15,383 nucleotides of DNA from Clostridiales bacterium UBA6388 (GCA_002437575.1 DJQK01000066.1:1-15383), one strand, 5' to 3'; shown: positions 6,235-14,780, counted from the stretch's first letter. Translations and numbers: made by a program. The notes: generated by a model not told the origin, from the letters alone.

Positions 6235-7241
6235 AAATGAAAAGAACGCTGCTGAAATTCGTGCGCTTTGCCGCCGTCTTCCTCGTGAGCGTGCTGGTGT
6301 TATCCATCCTCGTGTTCACTGTGGCGCGGCTGGCCCCCGGAGACCCGCTCGTGGCCTTTTACGGCGAACGTGCGGAAAAATTAAAGCCCGCCGAGCGGGC
6401 GCTGGCCGAACAGAAGCTGGGGCTCGACCGCCCGATCCTCGAGCAGTATGTCCTGTGGCTTCAAAACGCGCTGCACGGGAGCTTCGGCATCTCGTACAAA
6501 TACAAAATGGACGTGCTGGAGGTCATCGGTGCGCGTCTGCCGTTCACGCTGCAATTGGGCGGCATCGGGTTTTTGCTGACGTTTTTCCTCTCGCTCGGCC
6601 TCGGCGTTCTGTGCGCAAGGCACGAAGACGGGCCTTTGGACCGGGCGCTTTGTAAGATCGGCACGGTGACGAGCTGCATTCCGGAGTTCTGGCTGTCTCT
6701 GGTGCTCATCCTCCTTTTCGCGGTGAACCTGCACTGGCTTCCAAGCTCGGGCGCGTATGACGTGGGAAAAGCGGACGATCTCAAAAGCCGCGTGCTGCAC
6801 CTGATTCTGCCGCTCACGGTCGTGGTAACGGGCCATCTGTGGTACTACGCGTACATGGTGCGCAACAAGATGTTAGATGAAATGCGCATGGATTATGTGC
6901 TGCTGGCAAAATCCAAGGGCCTCGGCCGAAGGGCGGTTTTGTACCGGCACTGCCTGCGAAACGTTATGCCGTCTTACCTTTCGATCATGGCCATCTCCGT
7001 GCCGCACATTCTGGGCGGGACGTACATTGTCGAAAGCGTCTTCTCCTTTCCGGGGCTCGGCACGCTCAGCTATGAAAGCGCCCGCTACAAGGACTACAAC
7101 CTTCTCATGGTGCTGTGCATTTTATCGGGCGCGCTCGTCATTGCCAGCAGCCTTTTTGCGCAGGCGCTGAGCGAAAGGATCGACCCCCGAATGCGGGCAA
7201 AGGAAGTCATTGACAGCTGGGAGGCGGACACGGATGGATGA
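6231..7241 (+). CDS. ABC importer permease, DppB/NikB/OppB type
   Basis: A 336-residue inner-membrane permease (BPD_transp_1). A first helix at about 10-34 is followed by the family's conserved ARLAPGDP motif at 32-39, an extracytoplasmic segment, and five more helices from about residue 100. The EAA-type coupling loop that docks onto the ATPases is visible as DYVLLAKSKGLG (about 221-232) followed by HCLRNVMPS. The late motif ESVFSFPGLG (about 267-276) is a hallmark of the B-type permease. Start is TTG 6231, or ATG 6237 two codons later. The gene overlaps the ATPase gene before it (4 bases) and the permease gene after it (8 bases), so all four downstream genes are tightly coupled. Confidence 0.9.
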   Translation: MKMKRTLLKFVRFAAVFLVSVLVLSILVFTVARLAPGDPLVAFYGERAEKLKPAERALAEQKLGLDRPILEQYVLWLQNALHGSFGISYKYKMDVLEVIGARLPFTLQLGGIGFLLTFFLSLGLGVLCARHEDGPLDRALCKIGTVTSCIPEFWLSLVLILLFAVNLHWLPSSGAYDVGKADDLKSRVLHLILPLTVVVTGHLWYYAYMVRNKMLDEMRMDYVLLAKSKGLGRRAVLYRHCLRNVMPSYLSIMAISVPHILGGTYIVESVFSFPGLGTLSYESARYKDYNLLMVLCILSGALVIASSLFAQALSERIDPRMRAKEVIDSWEADTDG

Positions 7242-8115
7242 TTTTACATTGGTCGGGATCCGGCCTGATCCCGCGCCGGTTTCCGCGCAGAAAGCGCCGT
7301 GGTACAAGGGAAAGCCCATTTTGCCGCTGCTCATTTTGGGCGCGATCGCGCTCGGGTGTCTGCTCTGCGACACGTTTGTGACCAAGGAGCCCGGCTACAT
7401 GGACCTGACGGCCTGCAATTTCGCGCCCAGCGCCGCGCACCCATTCGGCACGGACACGATGGGACGCGACATTTTCTCGATGATCTGGTCGGGCGGCAGA
7501 CTATCTCTTCTCATCGGCCTGCTTGCGACGCTTTTGTCGACGGCCATCGCCGTTTTCCTCGGCAGTCTCAGCGGCTGCGCGGGAGAAAAGCTCGACGCGT
7601 TTTTGATGCGGGCAAACGAGATCTTTCTTTCCATCCCGAACCTGCTGCTGATCGTCCTGCTGCAGGCGCTTCTCGGAACAGCCAGCGCGTGGAGCTTGTC
7701 GGTCGTCATCGGCCTGACCTCGTGGATGTCCATTGCAAAGGTCGTGCGCACGGAGGTGCGCGTGCTGCGAAGCGCGGAGTATGTGCAGGCGGCAAGGTGC
7801 ATGGGCGGAAGCTTCCTGCACGTTTTGCTCACGCATCTGGCCCCGAATTTCCTGCCGTCGATTTTGTTCATGGTCATCATGAACGTGCGCGGCGCGATTC
7901 TGGCCGAGTCGACCTTGAGCTTTCTGGGGCTCGGCCTGCCGCTCGAGGTCGTGTCGTGGGGCAGTATGCTGTCTCTTTCTGAAAAGGCGCTTTTAACGGG
8001 AAGCTGGTGGATCATCATGATTCCGGGGCTGTTTCTCGTTGTGACGTTACTGAGCCTCACGGACATCGGAAACGCCGTCCGCAAAAATCTTGGCAGGCGC
8101 GACCAGATCTTATAA
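7234..8115 (+). CDS. ABC importer permease, DppC/NikC/OppC type
   Basis: A 293-residue inner-membrane permease and partner of the B-type subunit. After a cytoplasmic N-terminus (about 1-28) comes the first helix (about 29-48), then the C-type hallmark HPFGTDTMGRDIFS (about 69-82), helices from about 87 onward, and the coupling loop SAEYVQAARCMGGS (about 179-192). The motif ESTLSFLGLGLP (about 224-235) is also typical of this subunit. ATG 7234 lies 9 bases after GGGAGG (7219-7224); the earlier in-frame TTG at 7210 lacks support. It ends with TAA at 8113-8115, four bases before the A-tract/stem of a strong terminator, so it is the last gene of the operon. Confidence 0.9.
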   Translation: MDDFTLVGIRPDPAPVSAQKAPWYKGKPILPLLILGAIALGCLLCDTFVTKEPGYMDLTACNFAPSAAHPFGTDTMGRDIFSMIWSGGRLSLLIGLLATLLSTAIAVFLGSLSGCAGEKLDAFLMRANEIFLSIPNLLLIVLLQALLGTASAWSLSVVIGLTSWMSIAKVVRTEVRVLRSAEYVQAARCMGGSFLHVLLTHLAPNFLPSILFMVIMNVRGAILAESTLSFLGLGLPLEVVSWGSMLSLSEKALLTGSWWIIMIPGLFLVVTLLSLTDIGNAVRKNLGRRDQIL

Positions 8116-8118
8116 CGC

Positions 8119-8154
8119 AAAAACCCCGCCGCTCCTGGGAGCGGCGGGGTTTTT
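8119..8154. terminator. Strong bidirectional terminator between the ABC operon and the SLH gene
   Basis: CCCCGCCGCTCC (8124-8135) pairs perfectly with GGAGCGGCGGGG (8138-8149), flanked by A5 on the left and T5 on the right, so it works on both strands. It serves the transporter operon (stop at 8115) and the convergent SLH-protein gene (stop at 8170 on the minus strand). Confidence 0.95.
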
Positions 8155-8169
8155 ATTTCCGGGAAACGG

Positions 8170-10695
8170 TTATTGCATTGCGCGGTAGAGGAAGGTGACG
8201 ATCTGCGCTCTGGTGCAGGGGTCGTTCGGAAGGAGCTTCGCGCCGCTGCCCTGCAAGACGTTTGCCGAGATCGCCCAGTTGAGGGCGGCGCGCGAATAGG
8301 CGGGAATTTCCGCACTGTCTGCATAGCCGCCGAGAAGTTCGGCAAGCGTCACTGCGTCCATGCCGTTGGCCGCCTTATAGCGGAAGAGAAGCGTGACGAT
8401 CTGGGCGCGTGTGCAGAGTGCGTCGGGCTCGAACGTGGTCTCACTCGTGCCCTGCGCAATACCGTTCTCGACCGCCCAGAGAACGGCCTGATAATAGTAG
8501 CTGCCGGACGTTACGTCTTCGAACGCCGTCGAGTAGGCGTGCGGCGCGGGGCAGCCTGCGGCCCGCCAGAGGAAGGTCACAGCCTGCGCTCTGGTGCAGG
8601 GTGCGTCGGGGGAGAAGCGCGTGTCGGAAGTTCCTTCGGTGATCCAGTTTTCCAAAGCCCAGTTGACGGCTTCTTCGTAGTAGCTGCCGGCCGGAACGTC
8701 AACGAAGGCGGGAATTTTCTCGAACACGACCTCGATGGTCTGGTCTTTGCGAGCCGTTGCAAAGGTGTAGCTGCGAAGCGCGCCGACGGATCTGCCGTTC
8801 ACGAGCACGTCTGCCACGCGGTAACCCTTGTCCGGCGTGAAGACGAAGGTCTGGCCGAGATCGCTGCGGACGTTTGTCTCGCCGGAAGGGGAGACAGAGC
8901 CGTTTTCGCCTGCCGAGGCGGAGATCGTCGAGTACGAGAACCGGCTGCCGGAGGACTCAGATGGGAAGTCAGGTGCGGGAGTGTAATCCTTTTGCCACTT
9001 GAAGACCGGCAGGTACTTACCGGCTTCCGGTACATAGCGGCACGTATCGTCCCATGGGGAATCGGTGCGGCCATCGATGAGCAGATCGCGCACCGTGCCG
9101 TCGGCGAATTCCCGGATGCTCTTGGGCTCTGTTTTTGTGACAGTGGCCTCGTCATCACCAACCGCTTTATTACTTGTAGCATCCAGATAATAGCAGTTAT
9201 CTACAGAAGCATATATTTTTGATGAGATAGAGCCCACTATCTCGCCCGCGTAGCTGTATGCGCTGCCAGTAGTGGTCACCTTGCCTGTATTATAACAGTT
9301 GGCGATCCGATTTGGATAATTACTGTCATCAACCCTATCGGAACAACCGGCAATACCACCGGCACATACGCCGGAGACCGTTCCGACATTATAGCAGTCA
9401 CGGATCGCTGAATAATTCTTGCTTGTTTCGCTAGTGCTATTGCTATTGAAAACACCGCAGAGCCCACCGGCACTTTTGCCTGAAATAGTACCGAAGTTGG
9501 CGCAGCCGATGATGTTGCCGTTCCAATTCCAGCCGACAATTCCGCCGGCATAGTAACTCCCAGTTACGGTACACCAGTTGGTGCAGTTTTCGATGGTACT
9601 GCTGTCAGCATAGCCCGCGATGCCGCCGACTTTGCACAGAGTATCGTTGGAGGATACCTTACCTGCCACGGTCAGGTTTTTGATGGTGGCGCCTGTTACA
9701 ACACCGAACAGACCGGCAAAATCGGATTCGACCGATACGTTCAGACCGGAAATGGTGTGGCCGCCGCCGTCAAATGTGCCGGAGTATACGCAGGTACTAC
9801 TGCCAGTGCCGATCGGCGTCCATGCTACGTTTTCCAGATCGATGTCGTTCATCAGCACGGCGCACGCGCTGTATTTTCCACCGTTCACCAAATTGCGGAA
9901 CGCTTTCAGTTCAGCCGCTGTGGTCAGCTCATAGGGGGAGTTTTTCGTGCCGAGGCCAGTGATCACTTCACCACCCAGCATACTGGTCACCGCTCCTTCA
10001 AAAACAGTTCCTGCGGTATTTTCCTTCTGACGAACAGTGCCGTAAAACTTGCAAGGGCCAGTCACTGTGCCGCCGTTGGCATAGATGGTGCTGTGGTAGC
10101 CTAGGTCGATGCTGTCGACAGTACCGCCATTCAGGTTTGTTGTTGTTATGCCGCTCGTAACTACACCGCCGGTCACTGTGCCGCCGGTCATCGTGAAGGC
10201 TGTTCTTTCATTGCCAGAAGTGCTTGCCTCACCAACTTCAATACCTGTCTCTTCACCGCTGATTTCTCCTGACTCAAGAGTGAAGACAGCATTCGTAGAT
10301 ACCATGACAGCTGTGCCGTTCTGCGATATCACTTTACCGCCGCCGGCACTGTCTTTAAGAGTCAACGTGTTCGTTTGCTTGATCCAAAGCGTGTAGCTGG
10401 ACTTCTCAGCGCCTGTCAGCGTATGGCTGTTCAGATCCAGCGTGATATTGGCGTTCCCTGCGGTGGAGCCAATATTAAGAACTTGCGGCAGGGGAATATT
10501 TCCTGTCAGCTTATAGTTGCCGTCTGGCAGGGTAATTGTCTTCCACGTTTTATCTTGTGGAAGCTCGTCAATATAAGTCTGATCTATTTCTGTCCAAGTT
10601 ACGGTCTCAGTCCGATCCTCTGCCAGCACCGCCGTTGGCAGCAGAACCAGCGTGAGCGCGAGCAGCAGCAGGACGCTTATCCAGTTTCGTTTCAT
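8170..10695 (-). CDS. SLH-domain surface protein with GLUG-like repeats
   Basis: An 841-residue exported protein. A Sec signal peptide (1-25, ending VLA) is followed by a repetitive Gly/Thr/Ser-rich region (about 60-245) reading like a right-handed beta-helix (GGTVTGGVV, GGTVDS, GGTVTG). A second repeat region (about 255-500) has GLUG-like units (AGLFGVV, GGIAGYA, AGGIVGW, AGGLCGV, AGGIAGC) alternating with NCTN/GCAN/DCYN turns. A divergent InlB B-repeat-like domain (about 588-660) comes before three SLH domains (about 664-712, 725-775, 788-841), each with CTRAQ at 700, 761 and 827. SLH domains bind pyruvylated wall polymers, so the protein should be displayed on the cell wall. ATG 10695 lies 7 bases from GGAGG (10703-10707) and overlaps the stop of the regulator gene (ATGA). 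Adhesin or S-layer-associated roles are possible; no enzyme is seen. Confidence 0.88.
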   Translation of the reverse strand: MKRNWISVLLLLALTLVLLPTAVLAEDRTETVTWTEIDQTYIDELPQDKTWKTITLPDGNYKLTGNIPLPQVLNIGSTAGNANITLDLNSHTLTGAEKSSYTLWIKQTNTLTLKDSAGGGKVISQNGTAVMVSTNAVFTLESGEISGEETGIEVGEASTSGNERTAFTMTGGTVTGGVVTSGITTTNLNGGTVDSIDLGYHSTIYANGGTVTGPCKFYGTVRQKENTAGTVFEGAVTSMLGGEVITGLGTKNSPYELTTAAELKAFRNLVNGGKYSACAVLMNDIDLENVAWTPIGTGSSTCVYSGTFDGGGHTISGLNVSVESDFAGLFGVVTGATIKNLTVAGKVSSNDTLCKVGGIAGYADSSTIENCTNWCTVTGSYYAGGIVGWNWNGNIIGCANFGTISGKSAGGLCGVFNSNSTSETSKNYSAIRDCYNVGTVSGVCAGGIAGCSDRVDDSNYPNRIANCYNTGKVTTTGSAYSYAGEIVGSISSKIYASVDNCYYLDATSNKAVGDDEATVTKTEPKSIREFADGTVRDLLIDGRTDSPWDDTCRYVPEAGKYLPVFKWQKDYTPAPDFPSESSGSRFSYSTISASAGENGSVSPSGETNVRSDLGQTFVFTPDKGYRVADVLVNGRSVGALRSYTFATARKDQTIEVVFEKIPAFVDVPAGSYYEEAVNWALENWITEGTSDTRFSPDAPCTRAQAVTFLWRAAGCPAPHAYSTAFEDVTSGSYYYQAVLWAVENGIAQGTSETTFEPDALCTRAQIVTLLFRYKAANGMDAVTLAELLGGYADSAEIPAYSRAALNWAISANVLQGSGAKLLPNDPCTRAQIVTFLYRAMQ

Positions 10696-11426
10696 CGTGT
10701 TTCCTCCGTTTCTGCCGGCAGGACCGGCGTCAGACCGTCCAGTGAAAATTCGTACCGCATCGCAAGCGCCTGGAAAAGCTCGTGCATCACGCGCTCCGAG
10801 ACCGAGCGGATATCGAGCCCCTCCACAAACGCGACGGCCGCGTCGGCTTCACCCTTCGGCACATTGTAAATGCGAAGCGTCTGCGACAAAAACAGCCGCA
10901 GCTTTTTTTCCAACGTCAGCGCTTCATCGCACGGATGGGCCATGTAGCCGCGCATGACGCCGGACGAGCCGATGTCCATGTGGTAAAAATCCTGCTCCGT
11001 GAGCTCCGGAAGATACGCCCCGAAGATCGCGTGCAGCTCCTTTGCCGTCTGGCGCAGGATATACGCCGAGGCCTCCTTCTGCGTGTAGGCTTCGATGTAA
11101 ATTTCGCGCAGGTTTTCGTTCAGCTCCGTGAGCGTGAGCTGGATGGCCGTCTCGACCGCGTAGATATACACCGGCGGGAGCGTCCGGCCGGTCTCGCGCC
11201 TGGCCATCGCGAACTGGTTTTCGAACATGAACGCAGTAAGCTCGGTCAGAACGCCGTCTTTGGCTCTGAAAATATTCTGGAACGTGCTGTAGGACACGTC
11301 GGCCTTTTCGATGATCTCGGCGAGCGTGGTCTTCTTGTAGCCCTTTTCCAGAAACAGCTTCACGCAGACGGTCAGAATGCGCTTTTTTGCCGGGAGACTG
11401 GCGCTTGTCAGGGAAATGGCGATCAC
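10692..11426 (-). CDS. TetR-family transcriptional regulator
   Basis: A 244-residue DNA-binding protein. The N-terminal TetR helix-turn-helix covers about residues 13-60 (KKRILTVCVKLFLEKGY, then TTLAEIIEKADVSYSTFQNIF). The C-terminal ligand/dimer domain is helical and unassigned. The start used is GTG 11426, the only start codon found before the domain. Its Shine-Dalgarno (AAAGGA) is unusually close, one base away, so the start is somewhat uncertain. The TGA stop overlaps the ATG of the SLH gene by the 4-base ATGA arrangement, so the regulator is translated directly ahead of the surface protein. It lies 23 bases or so behind a good promoter and a possible operator, consistent with autoregulation. 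Ligand unknown. Confidence 0.88.
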   Translation of the reverse strand: MIAISLTSASLPAKKRILTVCVKLFLEKGYKKTTLAEIIEKADVSYSTFQNIFRAKDGVLTELTAFMFENQFAMARRETGRTLPPVYIYAVETAIQLTLTELNENLREIYIEAYTQKEASAYILRQTAKELHAIFGAYLPELTEQDFYHMDIGSSGVMRGYMAHPCDEALTLEKKLRLFLSQTLRIYNVPKGEADAAVAFVEGLDIRSVSERVMHELFQALAMRYEFSLDGLTPVLPAETEETR

Positions 11427-11439
11427 ATCCTTTCTTGTG

Positions 11440-11453
11440 TGGTGTGTATACCA
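11440..11453. promoter_or_regulatory. Possible TetR operator overlapping the transcription start
   Basis: TGGTGTGTATACCA is an imperfect palindrome (10 of 14 positions symmetric, TGGT...ACCA). It lies just downstream of the -10 element, where a bound TetR dimer would block initiation. Assignment rests on position and partial symmetry only. Confidence 0.3.
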
Positions 11454-11455
11454 GA

Positions 11456-11484
11456 ACTATATCATGCTTCTCACGGAAAAGCAA
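11456..11484 (-). promoter_or_regulatory. Promoter of the tetR-SLH unit
   Basis: On the minus strand TTGCTT (11484-11479) and TATAGT (11461-11456) are separated by exactly 17 bases, with TG one base before the -10 (extended -10). Start is expected near 11449, leaving a leader of about 23 bases. Confidence 0.65.
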
Positions 11485-11494
11485 GCAGAAAAAT

Positions 11495-11525
11495 GGGGAA
11501 GCTCCGATTTGTGCAGAGCTTCCCC
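11495..11525 (-). terminator. Terminator of the SNF2-family gene
   Basis: A perfect 10-bp stem (GGGGAAGCTC and GAGCTTCCCC, 11495-11504 with 11516-11525) has an 11-base loop and is followed on the minus strand by ATTTTT. It begins 4 bases after the stop codon at 11530-11532 and separates this gene from the tetR promoter just beyond. Confidence 0.9.
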
Positions 11526-11529
11526 GGAT

Positions 11530-14500
11530 CTATGCAGAAGCGCCCTCGCCCTTGAGCAGCGAAAGCAGCTCCTCGGAAGACATATTCAAGATACCGGCCT
11601 CCTCGCCGCCGGATATTGTGTCCAATAGTGCAGCCTTCTTTTCCTGAAGCTCCAGAATTTTTTCTTCGATGGTGTCCTTCGCGATCAGCTTATAGACCTG
11701 CACGTGCGCCTGCTGGCCGATGCGGTGGGCGCGGTCGGTCGCCTGATCCTGCGCCGCCTGGTTCCACCAGGGATCAAAGTGGATCACAATGTCGGCTGCC
11801 GTCAGGTTAAGACCCGTTCCGCCTGCCTTCAGGGAGATGAGAAAGACTGACGCGCCGCCTTCGTTGAAGGCCTTGACCATCGCAGCCCGCTTTTCCTTGG
11901 GCGTCGAGCCCTGAAGCGTGAAGCTCGAAATATGCAGCGCGTCCAGCCGCGCGCGCAGCCGGTCGAGCATGGAGGTGAACTGCGAGAACAGCAGGATCTG
12001 ATGTCCATTTTCTGTCATCGTCTCGCACAGCTCCACGCAGGCGTCCAGCTTGCTCGTTGGACCTTCATAATTTTCAAAGCAGAGCCCCGGATCGCAGCAC
12101 ACCTGCCGCAGCCGGGTCAGCGCGGCGAGAATTTGCAGCTTGCCCTGCCCGTCTCCGAGATCTGCAACGGCGGCCTGCACACAGGCGTAATAGAGCTTCC
12201 GCTCCTGCTCGGAAAGGGAGATTTTTCGGACATATTCCTCCTTGGGCGGAAGCTCCCTGAGCACGTCCTTTTTCAGTCTGCGCAGCAAAAACGGCTGCAC
12301 CAGCCGCCGCAGCTGAGAAATTGCGTCCGGATTTTTGGACTTTAGGATCGGCTTTTCCAGCTTTTCACGGAAGGCGCGATTGCTGTAAAGATACCCCGGC
12401 ATGAGAAAATCGAACAGGTTCCAGAGCTCGCTGAGCCGGTTTTCGATCGGTGTTCCGGTCAGCACGAACCGCTGCCGGCACGAAAGGCGCTTGACGGCCT
12501 TGGACGAGAGCGTAGATGCGTTTTTGATGTGCTGCGCCTCGTCGAGCACGCAGCAGTAAAATTGCAGCTTCACATACGCTTCGATATCCTGCCGGACAAG
12601 CTCATAGGACGTGACCCATACGTCGCATTCTGCGCCCGCACCGCGCAGACGTTCGCGCTCAGCGGCGTTTCCCAGAATCAGCTGGAAGCGCAGCTGCGGG
12701 GCAAATTTTTGCAGCTCGTCGCCCCAGTTGTAGATCAGGGAGGCCGGACACACGACAAGGCTCGGCGCACCGACGGTCTTTTGGGGAACAGCGGCTAAAA
12801 AAGCGATCATCTGAAGCGTTTTGCCAAGACCCATTTCGTCCGCGAGAATGCCGCCGAAGCCATAGCCCTCCAGCGTTTTGAGCCACTGATAACCGGTCTG
12901 CTGATACGGCCGGAGCTGCGCGTGCAGCCCCGCGGGCAAAGCGTAGTCGCTCTCGGAGAGCGTCTTGAAATCGCGGATCATGCTGCGCAGACGACTGTCG
13001 CGGCTGACCTGTATGCCGTCGCTTCCGGACAGCAGCTCATCCAGATACAGCCCGCGATACGCCGGAAGCGCCGCTTTGCCGCGGGCAAGCTCCCGGTCGG
13101 AAAGCTGGAGCATCTGCGCCATTTCCGCCAGCTTTTCACACGACGAGCCGTTCAGCTCCAGATACCGGCCATCCGGCAGGCGGTGATATTTCCTGCGCAG
13201 CAGCATACTCCGGTAAAGCCCCGAAAGCTCCTCGGGCGGATAGCCGCCGGTGTCCAGCGTCAAGGACAACAGTCCGTCGGAAACGGAAAGGCCGACGCTG
13301 GCCGGTGCCGGCTGGATGCGCCTGCGGTTCAGGCGGTCACTGAAATAGACCTCGCCTCTGCGGCGAAACGCGTCGATCGGGCCCGTGAGAAAATCATACG
13401 CTGCGTCCTCGCCCTGCAAAACAAACTGCCGGTCCTGCTGCTGAAAATAGCGCCGGACGAAAACAAGCGCGGCGCTTTCTTCTTTTTTGTTCCGCCGCAC
13501 ACCGTCCGGCTCCGAGGCATCGTCAAACGCGATCGAATGGGCATCGTACCGGAAGACCGGCTTGACAAGCAGCGTGTCCTGCTCCATATCAAAATAGAAG
13601 CAGACCGTGCAGGGATCGGGGATGTAGGTTTGTAAAAGCTTCTGCGGATCTTCGATCTCGACCTGTTCACCGAGCGCCGGCAGCACGCAGCCGCAGAAGG
13701 TCGGGAGATCCTTCTGCGCCAGAAACATCGTCTGCTGCCCGGCTTCGAGCAGCGGGTAGATCTTTTCCCGGAACTGGTCCGAGCAGCGCAGAAGCGTCCC
13801 ACCGCCGAGCGCGTATAAGCTCCGATAGCTGCCGAAAAAGCGGTAGGGGCAGGGCGTCTGGAGCGTCAGCCGTGCGCCGCCGCCTTCTTCCGCAATTTGC
13901 AGACGGACCTGGGGGTCTGCCTGCGTGAGCGTGAGCGGCTTGGCCCCTGCGCAGTCAACCGGTGCGTCGGATAAAAGCTCGAACCAACGGTCAAAGGAGT
14001 CGCCGGTCAGCGTGATCTCGTTTTTTCGATAATCCGGAGGCTCGTAGCCCATATAGTAGGAAGAAGAACCGAGTGCGCGGTACCTGCCGTATTCGTTCAT
14101 CAAAAGCCGGATCATGGCCTGCGCCTTCGGTTCAAACTGCTCGAGGTCATGCTCCAGCGTCAGTCCTTTTCCGTAGACGACTGTCCGGCGCTGGTTCACA
14201 TTGTCCAGAAACTCCCGGATATTCTGCACGCTGTACAGCCGGTCGTACCCGACGCGAAGGGAAAACGAGGGATATTCGGTCCCATATCCGTCGCGCAGCA
14301 GCGCGCACAGGCGGATAGGCTTCTGAGAAGGCTCGGCCGATTCCTGCGTGATCTGCAGATAGCGCTGGAGCATCTGCCGTGCATACCGGTCGCTGCCGGG
14401 CACACGCTCGCGCGGCGGCTCACTGAGAAAGGCGATCATGGCGGCGGCAAGGTGCTTGCAGCGGCCAACGTCGGCGAAGCGCGGGCAGGAGCAGTTGATG

Positions 14501-14691
14501 CGCAGCCGGCCGTTCTCCATTCTGAGAAACTGCACCGTATAGCGTTTGGTGCCGCGGACGGTGCAGCTGACGTCCATTTCCGTGTCGGTTTTTGTACACT
14601 GCATATCCGTGACCCGCCCCTGCCGGTAATATTCCATCCCGCGTTCATAATCGGTGGGGGTAAACAGTTTTTTTACCTGATCCAGATCCAT
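11530..14691 (-). CDS. SWIM zinc-finger SNF2-family DNA translocase/helicase
   Basis: A 1053-residue cytoplasmic ATPase. The N-terminal SWIM zinc finger has C67, C69, C78 and H80 (CSC...CKH). A long middle region (about 100-570) fits the SNF2-associated domain of bacterial homologues. The two-lobed ATPase follows: motif I DEMGLGKT (about 617-624), motif II DEAQ (about 716-719), motif III LTGTPIENR (about 746-754), then the helicase C lobe with LLFSQF, SLKAGGTGLNL and the motif VI segment DRAHRIGQ (about 981-988). SNF2 proteins translocate on double-stranded DNA and remodel protein-DNA complexes; the role of the SWIM-bearing bacterial group is poorly defined. ATG 14691 has GGAG (14699-14702) 7 bases away; an upstream in-frame TTG at 14727 is less likely. 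It stands alone between a promoter candidate and a terminator, with no restriction or defence partner in view. Confidence 0.92.
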   Translation of the reverse strand: MDLDQVKKLFTPTDYERGMEYYRQGRVTDMQCTKTDTEMDVSCTVRGTKRYTVQFLRMENGRLRINCSCPRFADVGRCKHLAAAMIAFLSEPPRERVPGSDRYARQMLQRYLQITQESAEPSQKPIRLCALLRDGYGTEYPSFSLRVGYDRLYSVQNIREFLDNVNQRRTVVYGKGLTLEHDLEQFEPKAQAMIRLLMNEYGRYRALGSSSYYMGYEPPDYRKNEITLTGDSFDRWFELLSDAPVDCAGAKPLTLTQADPQVRLQIAEEGGGARLTLQTPCPYRFFGSYRSLYALGGGTLLRCSDQFREKIYPLLEAGQQTMFLAQKDLPTFCGCVLPALGEQVEIEDPQKLLQTYIPDPCTVCFYFDMEQDTLLVKPVFRYDAHSIAFDDASEPDGVRRNKKEESAALVFVRRYFQQQDRQFVLQGEDAAYDFLTGPIDAFRRRGEVYFSDRLNRRRIQPAPASVGLSVSDGLLSLTLDTGGYPPEELSGLYRSMLLRRKYHRLPDGRYLELNGSSCEKLAEMAQMLQLSDRELARGKAALPAYRGLYLDELLSGSDGIQVSRDSRLRSMIRDFKTLSESDYALPAGLHAQLRPYQQTGYQWLKTLEGYGFGGILADEMGLGKTLQMIAFLAAVPQKTVGAPSLVVCPASLIYNWGDELQKFAPQLRFQLILGNAAERERLRGAGAECDVWVTSYELVRQDIEAYVKLQFYCCVLDEAQHIKNASTLSSKAVKRLSCRQRFVLTGTPIENRLSELWNLFDFLMPGYLYSNRAFREKLEKPILKSKNPDAISQLRRLVQPFLLRRLKKDVLRELPPKEEYVRKISLSEQERKLYYACVQAAVADLGDGQGKLQILAALTRLRQVCCDPGLCFENYEGPTSKLDACVELCETMTENGHQILLFSQFTSMLDRLRARLDALHISSFTLQGSTPKEKRAAMVKAFNEGGASVFLISLKAGGTGLNLTAADIVIHFDPWWNQAAQDQATDRAHRIGQQAHVQVYKLIAKDTIEEKILELQEKKAALLDTISGGEEAGILNMSSEELLSLLKGEGASA

Positions 14692-14771
14692 CCGAAAGCT
14701 CCATTCTACAAGTATGATGCTGTGCAAGTGGAAAAACGCCCGGTTTCCGCCGCATTTGCGTCTTTTCGTTC

Positions 14772-14780
14772 AGTATAACA
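14772..14780 (-). promoter_or_regulatory. Candidate extended -10 for the SNF2-family gene
   Basis: On the minus strand TGTTATACT contains TATACT with an upstream TG. No good -35 is seen. It would give a leader of about 75 bases before ATG 14691. Moderate evidence only. Confidence 0.35.

Noticed and set aside
8119..8154. Palindrome as a possible recombination or attachment site
   Set aside because: A5/T5 flanks and position between two convergent stop codons make it a standard bidirectional terminator.
8190..8650. Repeated DNA blocks as a CRISPR-like array
   Set aside because: The repeats are in-frame SLH coding units about 170 bases apart, not short direct repeats with spacers.
11423..11428. 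Overlapping ATG-TGA (start-stop) next to the tetR GTG start
   Set aside because: The ribosome site would touch the ATG directly, so regulated start-stop initiation has too little support.
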